DNA from: Pelobates cultripes | Lineage: Eukaryota; Chordata; Amphibia; Anura; Pelobatidae | Length of the DNA: 64,000 bases | Assembly: GCA_933207985.1 (NCBI GenBank) | Contig: OW240921.1 | Coordinates: 95,951,192 to 96,015,191 of the forward strand | Reading direction: 5' to 3' | Part shown: positions 32,999 through 57,375 of the stretch, one piece after another | How positions within the stretch are numbered: the stretch's first letter is position 1 | Layout: the number at the start of each line of letters is the position of its first letter | Notes under the pieces: model-generated | Told to the model about the DNA's origin: nothing | The model's database searches: none | What the model saw: only the letters and a program-made list of their open reading frames with translations | Made by a program: the position numbers and the translations under genes

Positions 32999-35610
32999 CA
33001 TGAACTAAACTGAATGATCTCTAGGTGGTACTGTCCCTAATATAAATAGAAACATCCAGAAACTTATACGCAGAATTATAGGAACTCCAGGGCACTTACA
33101 CAACTAAATGTATTTGGTTGCATATTTTTGCACGCTCAATAAATGCAGCATTCTGCACATAATCCAGCGTCTCATTTGCCATGCCTACCCATTCTAACAG
33201 AAAATAAAAAAGGTCTCCCCCTGACAGCACCGCCTGAGCTAAACTGTTGGAAGTCAAGAAGCCAGCAACAGAAGAGGACAACTATACTTTCATAGTAAGG
33301 ATACAACTACACGTTTTTCCATTTTAACAATGCATAGTGGGTTGACAGGTTATTGAGGAAATAATTATTTATTTTTTTGATAATAAAAACTAATGACTTG
33401 AATAGATATTTATCCTCTTTACACCAAAATAGGGAATGATTTATGGAAATTTCTGGCAAAAAAATTATAAATTAATGGACAAAAATGATTGAGTGTGAAA
33501 GCTGTCAAAAGAGCTCACAACCGGATATTGTCATGTAATGTTGTTCAGCTCTGTACAGATCATGTGGAAGTGAAACTTGGCAGCAGAAGCAATGGAACTG
33601 GGCTTTGGCATACTACTTAGGGAGATATGGGATCGGGATGAGGTGGGCCCTAGGGGGTGTCACATCTAATGCAAAGTTCATCACAGGTGAGGGCCATAAT
33701 TGAACATTCCACCAACTGGAAGGAGCATGTCAGCCTCCCGGCTTGCCTCCTCACACCATGTGGACAGCACTGCCGAGGCACTCGCTGCATGATCCTAGTG
33801 CCCGCCTCCTGCGCTGCTTTGGTTTTACAACATGCGGTACACCAGGGAAAAAATAGGGACAGTTTGGAGCCAGGAGAGGCCTGGTTCTTCTCTAACTGCT
33901 TGAAAATAGAGGGACTGCAGCCAAAGCACCCTTGTGCCATTACCTCTACTATAAGCTATGGTGGTTGTGGTGCTTTAGAGAGGTTTTTAATTACGGATAT
34001 GCAAAGAAAGAAAAATAGCACGTTATTCTCATCTTCCGTAACACCTTTCATCTCACTTCTTTCAGGGTTTCTATTGGTTGAAAGGCATTAAGAATTCACA
34101 GCATAGCAATTATTTTAATTTCATGAATTCCACCTTATGATAACCTTGATATCAGACTCCAGCTTAGGACACCATGTCTTTCCATAAATGACACCAATTA
34201 CAGGCACAGATGTGGCATTCAGCCCATTGTAGAACTATATAAAAATACCATGTAAAAGGTTTTTTTTTTTCCCTCTTTTTTTTTCCCCTCTCTCTTTGGT
34301 GGTTAAAAAAAAAAAAACTAAACACTGTAAGGGGTTTGGATTGCAAAGAGAAAAACGTCCTTCAGCCCACAACCTCTGAAACAGATGGACCCCCGAGCCA
34401 AGCATCTGATCACGAGTCATAAAATGATTCGTATGTGGGTCCTTGTTTGGTCGGTTTTCACCTGGAGGACAAATTTCTCTCAAGGAATGCACGGATCAGC
34501 TTGTGAAAGATTTTAAAATGACTGCCACCAATCTGTCAATTTTACCCGACATTTCAAGTCCGTTATCGCTCTGGTTAGTGAATAGAACACAAGTAATTCT
34601 CTGAACAGAGAAAAGAAAATCTGCAGTAAAAGCACCTTTTTTTGGTTACATTATGTGAAAATGCCAAGAAATCCATCTCCCCAGAAAGCATTTGTAACCT
34701 GACCCGGCATTTGTCTATTTTATTTTTTACCAGTCATGTGTGACATTCTAGAAAGCCATGCATGTTTGACGAGGAAGGTGTGTGCTCATATGTACAATAC
34801 CACTCCTTTATTGAGCATTCACAGAACACCTGTGTCATTTTTCCTCAGCACCTGTCTTCAAGTAACCCCACGAATGAGATATCTGCAATTTTGTGCCAGG
34901 ATCTAGTTACACCACTGGCACACGTGGGAGATTGTAAAGGACTTGGCCAGGCACCAAGTTAAAGGGAAATTTTGATTATAAAGTGTTTTTATTTTTTTTT
35001 ATTTAATAAAAGGCCTGCTCAATCATCCTGGTGTCAAGTACATTCACAACCAACCAAAATTTCCTTCATTAAATTGAGCAGATTCCACTGACATAGTCCA
35101 GAGGAATTGTACCTACAAATTGAAATCCATCCTCAACCTACTTAACCCTATATTACCCTCACATTAACCAAAACACTCCAAGCACCATAACTTATACAGA
35201 TGTTTGTAGTGATTATGGTACCGTCGCATAGTAAGTAGCCTTAGTACAGGTTCACAACTTGTCTCAGTCCACCAAGTGCCAGTTTCATTTCTGGTCTTCT
35301 CCTGCAGGAGATGGCCAGATGTCAGTAGAACAATGGACAATCTAGGACAGTGCTCATTGGTTAGGCGCTTACATTGGCCAAGAAAATCCCTAAAGGAAAG
35401 GTTTATTCCACAAGGTACTTCTACAAACAAGGGAAAATAAACTAAAAACCATTTTTAAACTTTTATTTTCACCAGTTTATATAAATACTTTGGGGGAATA
35501 AATCTTTCCTTTTTGAATCTAGAGCACTTGTGTTTTTTGGGCATTTATTATGGTCTTTTCTCTTCAGGAGAATTTGGAGTTCCTTGCCTAGCATCCTGAG
35601 TCCTGGAGGG
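32999..35610. other. Intergenic, no gene seen
   Basis: Largely unique-looking sequence. I examined minus-strand frames near 33100-33280 and plus-strand frames near 33660-34090 and found no family resemblance or flanking splice pattern strong enough to call. 34250-34320 is a polypyrimidine/poly-A stretch. Confidence 0.35.
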
Positions 35611-36192
35611 TTAAAGGAGCACAATAGGGCCAGGAACACAAACATGTATTCCTGACTCTATAGGGTTAAAGCCCACCATCTAGCCCCCCAGGGCCCCTCA
35701 TGCCTCCCTAAAAATAGAAAAATCTTACTGTATTCAAGCCTGAAGCTGCTGGCTTTGTCACCATTTCCTTTGGACCTGCCCACTGCCATCATCAGAAGTG
35801 GTAGTCTGATCCAATCACAGTGCTTCCGCATAGGATTGGCTGAGACTGACAAGGCACAGATCAGGGGCAGAGCCAGCATGATTCAAACACAGCCCTGGCC
35901 AATCAGCATCTCCTCATAGAGATGAATTGAATCAACGAATCTGAGGAAAGTTCAGTGTCTGCATGCAGAGGGAGGAGACACTGAATGTTTGGATGCATTT
36001 TAGGCAGCCATGACCCAGGAAGGATCTCTAACAGCCATCTGAGGAGTGGCCAGTGAAGTTATCACTAGGCTGTAATGTAAACACTGCTTTTTCTCTGAAA
36101 AGACAATTTACAGCAAAAAAGCTTAAAGGTAATGATTCTACTCACAATAAATTCAATAAGATGTGGTTTTGGTGATTATAGTGTCCCTTTAA
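35611..36192. mobile_element. TTAA MITE, family B
   Basis: Left TTAAAGGAGCACAATAGGGC, right GATTATAGTGTCCCTTTAA, TTAA at both ends. It resembles 32487-32998 read in the opposite direction in its interior (ATTGGCTGAG, CAATCAGCATCTCC). Non-coding. Confidence 0.75.
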
Positions 36193-38308
36193 GTGGGGGG
36201 GGCTTTCCTTTTTCAGTTTTATCCTTCGATTGTTTTCATTTTCCATCCAAACTCACAGGATAATGATACAAGCTCCCTGGATGCCAAGTACTCCACCCTC
36301 ACCCCCATTGGCCAAGAGCCTCCATTTCCATGCTTTACCGCTGGACGAGACCACCAGATGCTGCCGCCCTAGAGCCAGGTAAGTGGTAAAACTGTACTAA
36401 GATGCTGGACTACAGTGTTCTTCCTGCAAACCTTTATCCCTACAGTCGGTGAGTGCTCCTTTAACAGCATTATTTCCTTCAAACAAATCTAATTTTTCAA
36501 ATATGATCCATTTTACTAAGTTGGGATACCATTCAGTGATTAGTGAATGCAGTAAACCACAAAGGGATTTTAACAGAAGTAAGGACAATTGAGCAGAAAT
36601 TGGAAGAAAATAAAAATAAATTAAAGTTTGCAAAAGTTTGAAGTGTATTGAATAGGTTCAAGTTCAGCTTTTTGGCCTTAAATGCAACATTAACAGTTCA
36701 CACTAGTTAATAACCAGATGTGTTTAGTAAATACCAAATGAATAATGGACTTCGCACCTCTGTTGCTAGGAGGAGATCTTTAATATATATTTTGGGAGAA
36801 AAGGTGAAAGCGCTAAGTTAATTGCAAGCTCAAAATGCCAGTTACAATCTGACAGTCTGAGACACAAGAGTCTTTGTTTTGAGATCATTTTACACATTCC
36901 AGAAATATTTAAGACGCACATCTATACACAGGTCAGATTAAAAAGAGAATGGGGTATTGTATGTAGGTCTAAGAAAACATCTTCATTGTCAAATCACATC
37001 TTTCAACAGGATTCAGGCTCAAAATTGACAGCACAATGACCAAATACAAATATCAGTTTTGCAGAGACATCCTAATGAAAAGCAAATTGTTAATCTCTTG
37101 ACTAAAGCCTTTTCAAACCCTCCCCTTTTAATCCCACCCAGGCTTTCTGTCGCTGTCCAATCACAGACTTCCAATGCACCTCAATGAGAAGTCTTTGCAA
37201 CTATCCCAATTTAAAAAAAATAAAATTAAAAATTAAAGTTTAGACATTTTAAATCTCTACATTTGGTAAAGCCAGAAAAAAAACAAAACAAAAACACGAG
37301 ACTGAACAGTTTGGAGTATTAACTTTTTTTATTATTTGTATTTGGCTTTCCTGACCACCTGTGTTAATTAAAAATATATATTTTACACAATACATATTGC
37401 AATTACAGAGCTATAACATTAATACATTAAGCCTTTACTCTACATTCCTATACATTTCCAAAATATAATATATACAGCGAGTTCTCAATAACAGAATTAT
37501 TTTAATAGAAGTATTTCCGTTACATAGCAACGAGCTCCTCACACCAGCAATTTGCTAGAAGATGAATCCTTCTCCAAGAAGGGATATAAATAGGGAGGAA
37601 CATGGAGTAGATGGAATGTATAGTGGAATCTATGGACTCCCCTTACCTGCCCTCACTGTATTATGCCAGCTGAGATCTTAAAAAAAATCGTAAAAAAAAA
37701 AAAAAAAAAAAAGTTTTACCAAGGCTTCCATTAGGTTAGATGAAATGCCTTAACCTCTGAAAGACCAGTATGGTAAAATTCCAAACAAACCAGCCTATCT
37801 GATAAACAAAATAAAGACAGAAACATGGTTTCATAGCTGGTGCAATTTGTGAATTACAAGCGAATGGACGTGCTCATGTGGTCAGACGTCAACCAGTTGA
37901 GTTGTACTTAGCAGGGAGGGGGAGAGGAGTGGTATTTAAATTGCAGATCTTTACATCAGTGTTAAACAAAACAAAAATAAAAAATCCATGATCGGTCAAT
38001 TTTAAAAATGCTTTGCAAAAGTGCTAGAGGACAATAGAAAGATCTTTCTAAAACAAGTCTATCATTGATATTGGAGATAAATTTATTTTAGAGGCCACAT
38101 TTTGGAACTTTTAAATCTATTGTGTTTAACACTCATTGTGGGGCTTTGCATTGTGAACCCTGGTATGGCATCCCCCATTCCCAATTCTAGGGACCATTAT
38201 AAGCAGTTTTAGAACAGGGTCTTCATTAGGGGAGGTTTTAAGAAAAAAAATAATTCCAGACACTGTTCTAGCAGAATATCCGCAAATATTTAGGTGACCG
38301 ATACTATG
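36193..38308. other. Intergenic; family E fragment, no gene
   Basis: 37080-37220 is a reverse-strand fragment of family E (AAACCCTCCCCTTTTAATCC, GTCCAATCACAGACTTCC). 37688-37722 has a long A-run. On the minus strand AATAAA at 38082-38087 could serve as a poly(A) signal of the TMEM52 gene upstream on that strand. Nothing else recognised. Confidence 0.4.
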
Positions 38309-38731
38309 TTAAAGGAATTCTATAGTGCCAGGAAAACAAAGCCGGTTTCCTGGCACTATAGGTCCCTACAGTGACCCCCTCCCGCGTTACCTGAATCCAG
38401 CGCCGATGTCCCTTGGCGCTGGGTCAGGCTCCACCCATTCTCCTCCCCCACCGTCAGCCACCGGCGGAGACCCAATGCACATGTGTGGCAATAACGACGC
38501 TCGCATTAGGATTTCCCCGTAGGAAGAAATTTAGACACTGGATGTCCTCGTGCAGAGCGCAAGGACGCCCAGCATTAGATACCAGACCAAAGGTACTTTT
38601 CAATTCAGGAAGCCCTCTAGTCTGGTAGACAGCCACTGAGGGCAGACATTGCAGCACTAAATGCAAGACAGACAGCATCCAGACCACTTCAATGAGCTGA
38701 AGTGGTCTGGGTGCCTACAGTGTCCATTTAA
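38309..38731. mobile_element. TTAA MITE, family A copy 2
   Basis: Begins TTAAAGGAATTCTATAGTGC and ends GCCTACAGTGTCCATTTAA, with TTAA at both borders. It keeps the first stem (CTATAGTGCCAGGAAA with GTTTCCTGGCACTATAG) and the final CCAGACCACTTCAATGAGC stem, but inner hairpins are eroded. It lies about 0.65 kb beyond the TMEM52 stop codon, possibly inside the 3' untranslated region. Confidence 0.8.
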
Positions 38732-39384
38732 ACCTGTCAGCATCCAAGATGGTCTCAGAAACAAATTAATCTGACTTCCCACAAGAACCACAACAGAGAG
38801 GATGGCCACATAATACAGAAGTTGTGGGAGGTCACTGTCTGCATTGGTTTAGGCTGCTTCCCCTACATAGGTGACAGACCTAGCCAATTGAACTATTCCA
38901 TAGGGTCCCATCTGCCAGGCTTTAATAAAACTACACAAAAGCAAGACATCGGGGCGTTCCAGTAACTTTGGGGGAAATAAATCAAAGAAAATCGGAGGGA
39001 TTCTTTAATTTACCCAATGAAGAATTCCTCCCATTTTCTTTGATTGAGACAGAGCTGTCCTTGTAAAAAGGTCAGCCCAGGAATTTCCATAGAGACACCA
39101 TGTCTGCATGGAGTATACAAAAGCATTAATAGGTTCTGCTGCATGACGACAAAAAAAAACAAAAAAAAAAAAAACAAACACAAACAAACAAACAAACCAC
39201 AAACACAAAACAAAACCACCCAACTAGTATATCCACTAGGAAGGTCACGCTTTGTATGTATCATTTAGGAAAGGTATTGTTTGGATCTTAACCTGTAGCA
39301 ACTGTAGCAGAACATGATCCTTGTTGATAGCATGCCATGCTTCGTACAAACAGGTCTCGAATCTATACTTAGCTAGAACTGTAA

Positions 39385-51858
<12,474 letters not shown>

Positions 51859-51984
51859 GGCTCCTTGTTTCCTCTCCAAGCAGCCCTTGTCTCCAGATAG
51901 ACCCAGCAGCACACAATCCTCGAGCGAGAGAGCAACGCTGCAGCACAGCCAACCACACACAAAGGAGCCCCACAAATTACAAGT

Positions 51985-52017
51985 ATGCAGAGCCTGCTGA
52001 CATCACAAGGGTTTATA
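51985..52017 (-). promoter_or_regulatory. Putative tmem52 core promoter (TATA and CRE-like site)
   Basis: On the minus strand TATAAA lies at 52017-52012 and TGATGTCA, a CRE-like octamer, at 52005-51998. A start about 30 bp below the TATA box would give a 5' untranslated region of roughly 120 nt. The surrounding 51.6-52.15 kb is comparatively GC-rich. Position and spacing are the only evidence. Confidence 0.5.
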
Positions 52018-52297
52018 GCTGCTCTGCACGCCCATCCAGGGAGCCAGGCTGCCTGCTCCGCCCTGTCTGCATGCCTCTCCCCATCCCCTCCCTCTCCTCT
52101 ATACTACATGGCAGGGAGAGGAAGGGAGGGGAGAGGGGCTGGCAGGTCTTGTGATGGTTAATCACAGAATATTATGTCACAGCCACATTCACAGTGGTGA
52201 CGTGACTCAGGTTATCAGAGTACAGACAGAAGCACTGCTAGATTTAAAAGAAAACCCCCATCAAACCCTGCTGGTGGAACACAAACAGGATTATTCA

Positions 52298-52781
52298 TTA
52301 AAGGGGTTCTCCAGACCCCTATGTCACTTTAGCTTGCTGAAAAGCTTTATGTGTAAAAAGTGTGATCTCTTTTTTTTTTTTTTTCATTTTACAAAAGCTG
52401 GAGATTTCAATAGAAATTGGCACTTTTATAAATTACCTTGGTTACACCCCTCAGGTTGTCAATCAGACAGCCAATCCTGTTACTTCCTGGTTTGGTGAGC
52501 TTATTGGAGCTAAACTCAAGATTCAACTCTGTGATTGGACAGCTGTACAAGGTCTGGGCAGGGTTAGAAGGGGAGGGTTTGCAACAGCTTCTAATAAGAG
52601 AACTGTGACTTTTGCAAGCTATTTTTCGATATACTCCTAATAAAAAAAAAATGCATAATTTAACTAAATGCATGTTTATTACCCCAATTAAAAAAATATA
52701 TAATTAAATGTTTTTTTATTTGGGGTATATCTACTAGTCTGATATTTATTTTGCATTTGGGCAGTGGAGTTCCCTTTCAAA
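52298..52781. mobile_element. TTAA-type repeat, family E copy 3
   Basis: Left TTAAAGGGGTTCTCCAGACC; right GGGCAGTGGAGTTCCCTTTCA. Interior shares TGTGATTGGACAGCTG, AGGTCTGGGCAGGG and TTTTGCAAGCTATTTTT with the other copies. It is the most complete copy and lies just upstream of the tmem52 promoter. Confidence 0.65.
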
Positions 52782-53057
52782 GTGGGAATATTCAGGAATT
52801 TATAATACATTTCAGATTCTAAGCCAGTTATTTGTTTGGTTTGAATACTCACTTTGAGTTCTCTACATTTATCACTTTAGAGGTTAAATCACTAAATACC
52901 AAAATGTAGTAAACTGAAGACCTAATTGCAAAATTTATGTAAAAAGTGATGATTTGGAATAAAATTGCCAGATCAACAACAAACCCAGAATGGCTATTTT
53001 AGTTTGTAGTTAAATTTAGTTTTTCGACCCCAGAAACACAAATATGCTACCAGGGTA
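52782..53057. other. Gap between repeats, no gene
   Basis: AT-rich, possibly family D-like sequence (TAAATCACTAAATACC). Nothing firm. Confidence 0.35.
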
Positions 53058-53608
53058 TTAAAGTGAAAACTGTTGGGAATTCCAGGCACCAAAACAACTT
53101 TGAGGCCCACGGCACACTCTTACCTCAAGGGGTTCAACCATTCTCAAACGGTTTAAATTCAAAGATGGCTCCAGTGGCGATCTTCACTCTCTCCAGACGC
53201 CATCTGGCTTCTGATTTCAGTTTCAGGAAGTGCGGAGTGCTGCCAGGCAGGGGTTCTGCTGATTGGCTGAGACTGGTCACCTGATGCTCTAAGCCAATCA
53301 GTGACACCTCATTCGTAAGACTGGCTTGGAAAGAAATGTACCTTTTCTAAGCCAGTTTTGTGAATGGGGTGTTACTGATTGGATTAGAGCATCAGGTGAC
53401 CACTCTCAGCCAGTTATCAGCACCCCTGCTTGGCGGCACTCTGTGCTTCCTAATATATATAAGTAGCGGATGCAGCCTGGGGGGGAGTGGAGTTTGTCTA
53501 TTCAAGAACAGTTTAACCCCTTGAGTTAATAGTGTGCTCGGGGGCCTTTTGGCACAATAACAACTTAATTTAGATTAAGTTGTTTTGGTGTCTGTTGTGT
53601 TCCTTTAA
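53058..53608. mobile_element. TTAA MITE with large internal palindrome (family C)
   Basis: TTAAAGTGAAAACTGTTGGG at the left, GTCTGTTGTGTTCCTTTAA at the right. Outer inverted repeats include CCAAAACAACTT/AAGTTGTTTTGG. The centre folds on itself (see 53238-53440). Non-coding. Confidence 0.75.
53238..53440. repeat. Imperfect ~85-bp-arm inverted repeat
   Basis: GCTGCCAGGCAGGGG, GATTGGCTGAGA, GGTCACCTGATGCTCTAA and AAGACTGGCTT are mirrored by AAGCCAGTTTT, TTAGAGCATCAGGTGACC, TCTCAGCCAGT and CCCCTGCTTGGCGGC, around a loop near 53330-53345. Confidence 0.8.
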
Positions 53609-55833
53609 GGGCAAAATAGCTGTATTGGAAGAATTTTTCTAGTGAGCTGTGCTTCCAGGTTGGTTATTTTCAGAGCTGGCTCATACATAGATCCTGATGG
53701 AGCCATTTTGTCCCCATGCTGTGTCTCTGTCACACTCCTCCCACAGGCGTCACTAAAAGCAGACAAGTGCCCCCCTAGGTTATTCCTTACCACCCAGATG
53801 CACCCCACCAATATTAATCTGCGGCCAGTGCTTCAGTTCGGAAGAGGTGGCACTCTCTGCAGCTTCACTGCATGTCTGGAGGGCACCCATGCGAGCACAT
53901 GCCAGAGAGGTTGGTTTAAGAGGCGAGCTGCCAGGCTGAAGCGAAAGCAGTAATTACACTGCTGCCCACCTACCACCCTTACAGCATCCAGACACGTTAT
54001 GGACAGCCAGGCATGGCTTCTTACAAGCAGGATAGAGTAAGGACGCAGCATCCAAGAGGTGCTGCCTGTTGCCCTGTGCCCAGAAGAGGTCACCATGCTG
54101 TTTATTATAGACTGCTTGATGTGCCCTCACCTGAGTATGTAAGGGAGGAGGGAGGACTGCTTACTATGTGTGTGTGTGTGTTTGTGTATGTAGGTATGTA
54201 TGTATTAGGCAGTGTGCGTCTATGTATTAGGCACATTCCTTGGAACTGTGCCATGGAGCTCAGTCTGAAGGTGGTGGTGTGTGACAAACTCTAAGCAATC
54301 AACAGCGAGTGGGAAAATCCATCATTTATCACCTAAGTGTTATCTACAACCAACCATAGACAGAGAGGTTACCATATCAATGCTAAGACGTTTGGCGAAA
54401 TATACACTTAGCATATAAATAGTTTGTTCCAATATTAATCAGTCATCCTCTCATATACACCTAGCTATTTAATGCTCGTCACTCTCCTTGACCATTTTTC
54501 TACCTTGGATCGCCACCTGATTACAAAATCCCTGATTCACTACACACTATTTGGCCTATTAAATAGATTTGTATTTTATGCAGTTGACTAACATTGTTGG
54601 CTTGCATAATTTTGTGCATTTATTCTATTTTGCTTTCGGTGTTTTCCTGTACAATTGAGTTGGATAAATCAATACTTATTTACATTGTTGAACCAGCATT
54701 ACCTACTCAATGTCACATAATATAATCCATACTCTAAATGGTCTCCAGGAAAACATTGACATTTTTATTTTAAATAAATCCCATATTTTTTTTCACCTAT
54801 CTCATTACCTTGTGAGCTCTAGGTTGATATTCCTTTGCATTGTTAACATGGTGAAAAGTGTGTGCAGGGGTTGTTTATCAAGAGTTAAATTAACGCCTTG
54901 TTTGCAGATTGAATAATCAATTCTGTCAGACTGGAAAATATAAAACCAGTTTGGAAAGTCCCAAACAGTGCACCTACTTTTCCTAAAGTTATTATTATAT
55001 CTTAGCTCCAGATCTTATTCTCTTTTGTGCTGATCTGTTTTATTTTTGTTTTTTTACATTTTTGTCCCGACTACCTATTGCAAAGTCGGTTGAAGTGTGC
55101 TAGAAACTGACGGTTAGGTTAGGCCTGTATATAAAGAGGGCCTACCTGGGGAATAAGATAATAGTTAAAGGGTGAGGAGGGTGAGGGAAGTACAAAGCAC
55201 GGGGCAATTTTCAAGGCCTGTTTAACCTCTCCCAAGGCACACTTAACCCTATCAGTTTTCAAGGTCTGTTTAATATAAATGATAAGGCCTATGGCCTTAA
55301 CATTTATATTAAAGTTTTAAAACATTACATCACAATTCAGTTCAGTTGAGGCACAGCCAGGAACACTTTATAAATGAGGAGGAGAACTAGAAACATTGTT
55401 CCATTTTTCTGCTGCTTCTGTATGTTTTATCTATGCCGACTGCCAGGTGCAAAGGACAGAGTTTGTAATAATGATTGGCAGGGAGCTAAGGCGGAGCTAC
55501 AAGATACAGAATCATGGATTCTACGTTAATGGGGTTATTAACTAAACACCGGATTTGACCGGATGAATAAAATCAGATAAAAATTACCAAATTCCGACCG
55601 CAATGTCAACTCTCATATTTTCTAATGTCCAATACGGTTGGAATTCGGTCAGCCTTAGTAAATCTGCAGCAAATTCCCCAGATACATTCTGTGACCGGAT
55701 TAAAATTGATACTTTCACATTCACAAGATTTACAAAGCACTAGTAAAAAAAAACAAAAAAGGAACCTAATTTGCATATTCATAAATTATCATTCACTTGC
55801 CTTTTTGCAAGTGAATGACAATTTCAAGTATAG
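53609..55833. other. Intergenic, no gene seen
   Basis: 53640-54300 is GC-moderate with no supported gene; 54160-54200 has a short TG tract. 55269-55313 is a near-perfect 21-bp hairpin (reported separately). The rest is AT-rich and unassigned. Confidence 0.35.
55269..55313. repeat. Near-perfect 21-bp hairpin
   Basis: TTTAATATAAATGATAAGGCC is mirrored after a 3-base loop with a single mismatch. Size is within a short-hairpin range but the loop is very tight for a microRNA precursor. Confidence 0.6.
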
Positions 55834-56338
55834 TTAAAGGATCACTATAGTGTCAGGAAAACAAAGCAGTTTTCCTGACACTACAGTGCCCCGAGGGTGC
55901 CCTCACCCTCAGGGTGCCTCCACCCTCAGGGTCCCACTCCTGTGGCGCTGAAGGGGTTAAAACCCCTTCAGCAGTTTACCTTAATCCAGAGCCGGGCCCT
56001 CTCGGTGCGGGTGACCTCTCTTCCCCCTGCCGACGTAAGCTCCCCCGTCCGACGTCAGCGAAGCCGAATGCACATGCGTAGCAAGTGCCGCGCACGCATT
56101 CAAAGTGTCCATAGGAAAGCATTTCTCAATGCTTTCCTATGGACGCTCTGCGCGATGGAGGCGAAATGTCCGGAAGACAGCCACTAGAGGCTGGATTAAC
56201 CCCAAATGTAAACATAGCAGTTTCTCTGAAGGATTAAAATCTGAAGGGTTGCATCTGAAGTGTTAAAACCTGAGGGACCTGGCACCCAGACCACTTAATT
56301 GAGTTGAAGTGGTCTGGGTGACTATAGTGTCCCTTTAA
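55834..56338. mobile_element. TTAA MITE, family A copy 6
   Basis: Left TTAAAGGATCACTATAGTG, right CTATAGTGTCCCTTTAA. In the first stem (55843-55862 with 55869-55888) the C-G pair of other copies is a T-A pair (GTGTCAGG with CCTGACAC). CATAGGAAAGCATTTCTCAA stem and final CCAGACCACTTAATTGAG stem kept. Its terminal TTAA is shared with the next mini-MITE. Confidence 0.87.
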
Positions 56339-56414
56339 CCCCTTAAGGACACATGACATGTGTGACATGTTATGATTACCTTTTATTCCAGAAGTTTGGT
56401 CCTTAAGGGGTTAA
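56335..56414. mobile_element. 80-bp mini-MITE (family P copy 2)
   Basis: TTAACCCCTTAAGGACACATG at the left and GTCCTTAAGGGGTTAA at the right, with a CATGACATG/GTGACATG motif inside. It closely resembles 45453-45521. Shares TTAA with family A copy 6. Confidence 0.85.
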
Positions 56415-57224
56415 AAACCCTTGGTTGCTCAAAAATTAATTGTGGTGCAAAAAAAAAAAGAAATGATTAAATAAATATGGCTGCCCAGTCGCTAGTGTGA
56501 AACTGAAGCATGGTAGATGGGGACATAGGAAGGTTTTAAACCTCTGTTATAGTAGTATGAGTGTATAGCAGTATAGCTATTTTTGTAATTATTTTTTTTC
56601 TATTTAATGTGGCAGCTGGCTAGCAAGCGCTGGCCAACCTCCACATAAACACAATTAACCCTCGTGCCTCCAAAGGCTTTTTACCTGTTTTTAACTGTTT
56701 GACCACTGATAGTGCTGCCAATGGGTAAATATTTTGGATTTTTAAAATCCAGGCCCAAGGTTTGAAGCATTCACCCATTCCGCGTTGTTTGGCCTGGCTG
56801 AAATCCAGACATCATCAGGCCATTTTTGGGCCTGAATTGGCAAAATCTGGACATTGTTGACTAGTGTGATCAATGTCTGGATTTTGCAGTCCGATAAGTA
56901 AACATAATATTAAAATGACAGTTCACCTTTTAAAAAGCAGCATCTTATATTCCATAAAATGTAGTTTGATTAGTTAAGGTAAAGCACGTACATACCGTGC
57001 AGGTGCCATGGCAATATCTCTGTATGCTATGAATGACCTTGATGTGCTCAGAGGTTAAAGCGTCATAATAATTGTTCTCAGCTCTTAAGGTTAAATATAT
57101 TTTATGCTTGCTGTTATGGTGTTGTTATGGTGCTTAGAGCACTCTGGTCCTGGTCTCCCTGCGTAAAATTAGACTGAAATAAATGCTGTGATTAGCAAAA
57201 TATTGTTTTAACGCTGGCATGTTT
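56415..57224. other. Intergenic, no gene seen
   Basis: Includes twice a GTCTGGATTT/AAATCCAGAC-type segment around 56740-56890 but no recognisable gene or element border. Confidence 0.35.
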
Positions 57225-57375
57225 ATTCATTAAGTGGGAATTTAATTTCAATTTTAAGGCCAAAATAGCCAAACTGGATAAACTCTCTAAGCCAGGTATA
57301 CTTCTAGTTTGTCTACTTTGGCCTTAACATTTAAATTCACTGTGACTTCACTTCAAATTCTCACTGTGATGAGAA
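57225..57375. repeat. Foldback repeat, family D
   Basis: TTCATTAAGTGGGAATTTAA, AAGGCCAAAATAGCC and the mirrored GTCTACTTTGGCCTTAA, ending TCAAATTCTCACTGTGATG. A diverged but nearly full copy. Confidence 0.6.

Noticed and set aside
33096..33281. Minus-strand 61-residue frame (contains LAQAVLSGGDLFYFLLEW)
   Set aside because: Looks protein-like at first sight, but I find no family, no convincing flanking splice sites and no neighbouring exon.
33657..34091. 144-residue plus-strand frame
   Set aside because: Cys-scattered, no recognisable domain, and no promoter or splice context; treated as chance.
52407..52673. Plus- and minus-strand frames of 88-92 residues near 52.4-52.7 kb
   Set aside because: They lie wholly within the family E repeat; comparable frames occur at 23161 and 30403 over other copies of the same repeat.
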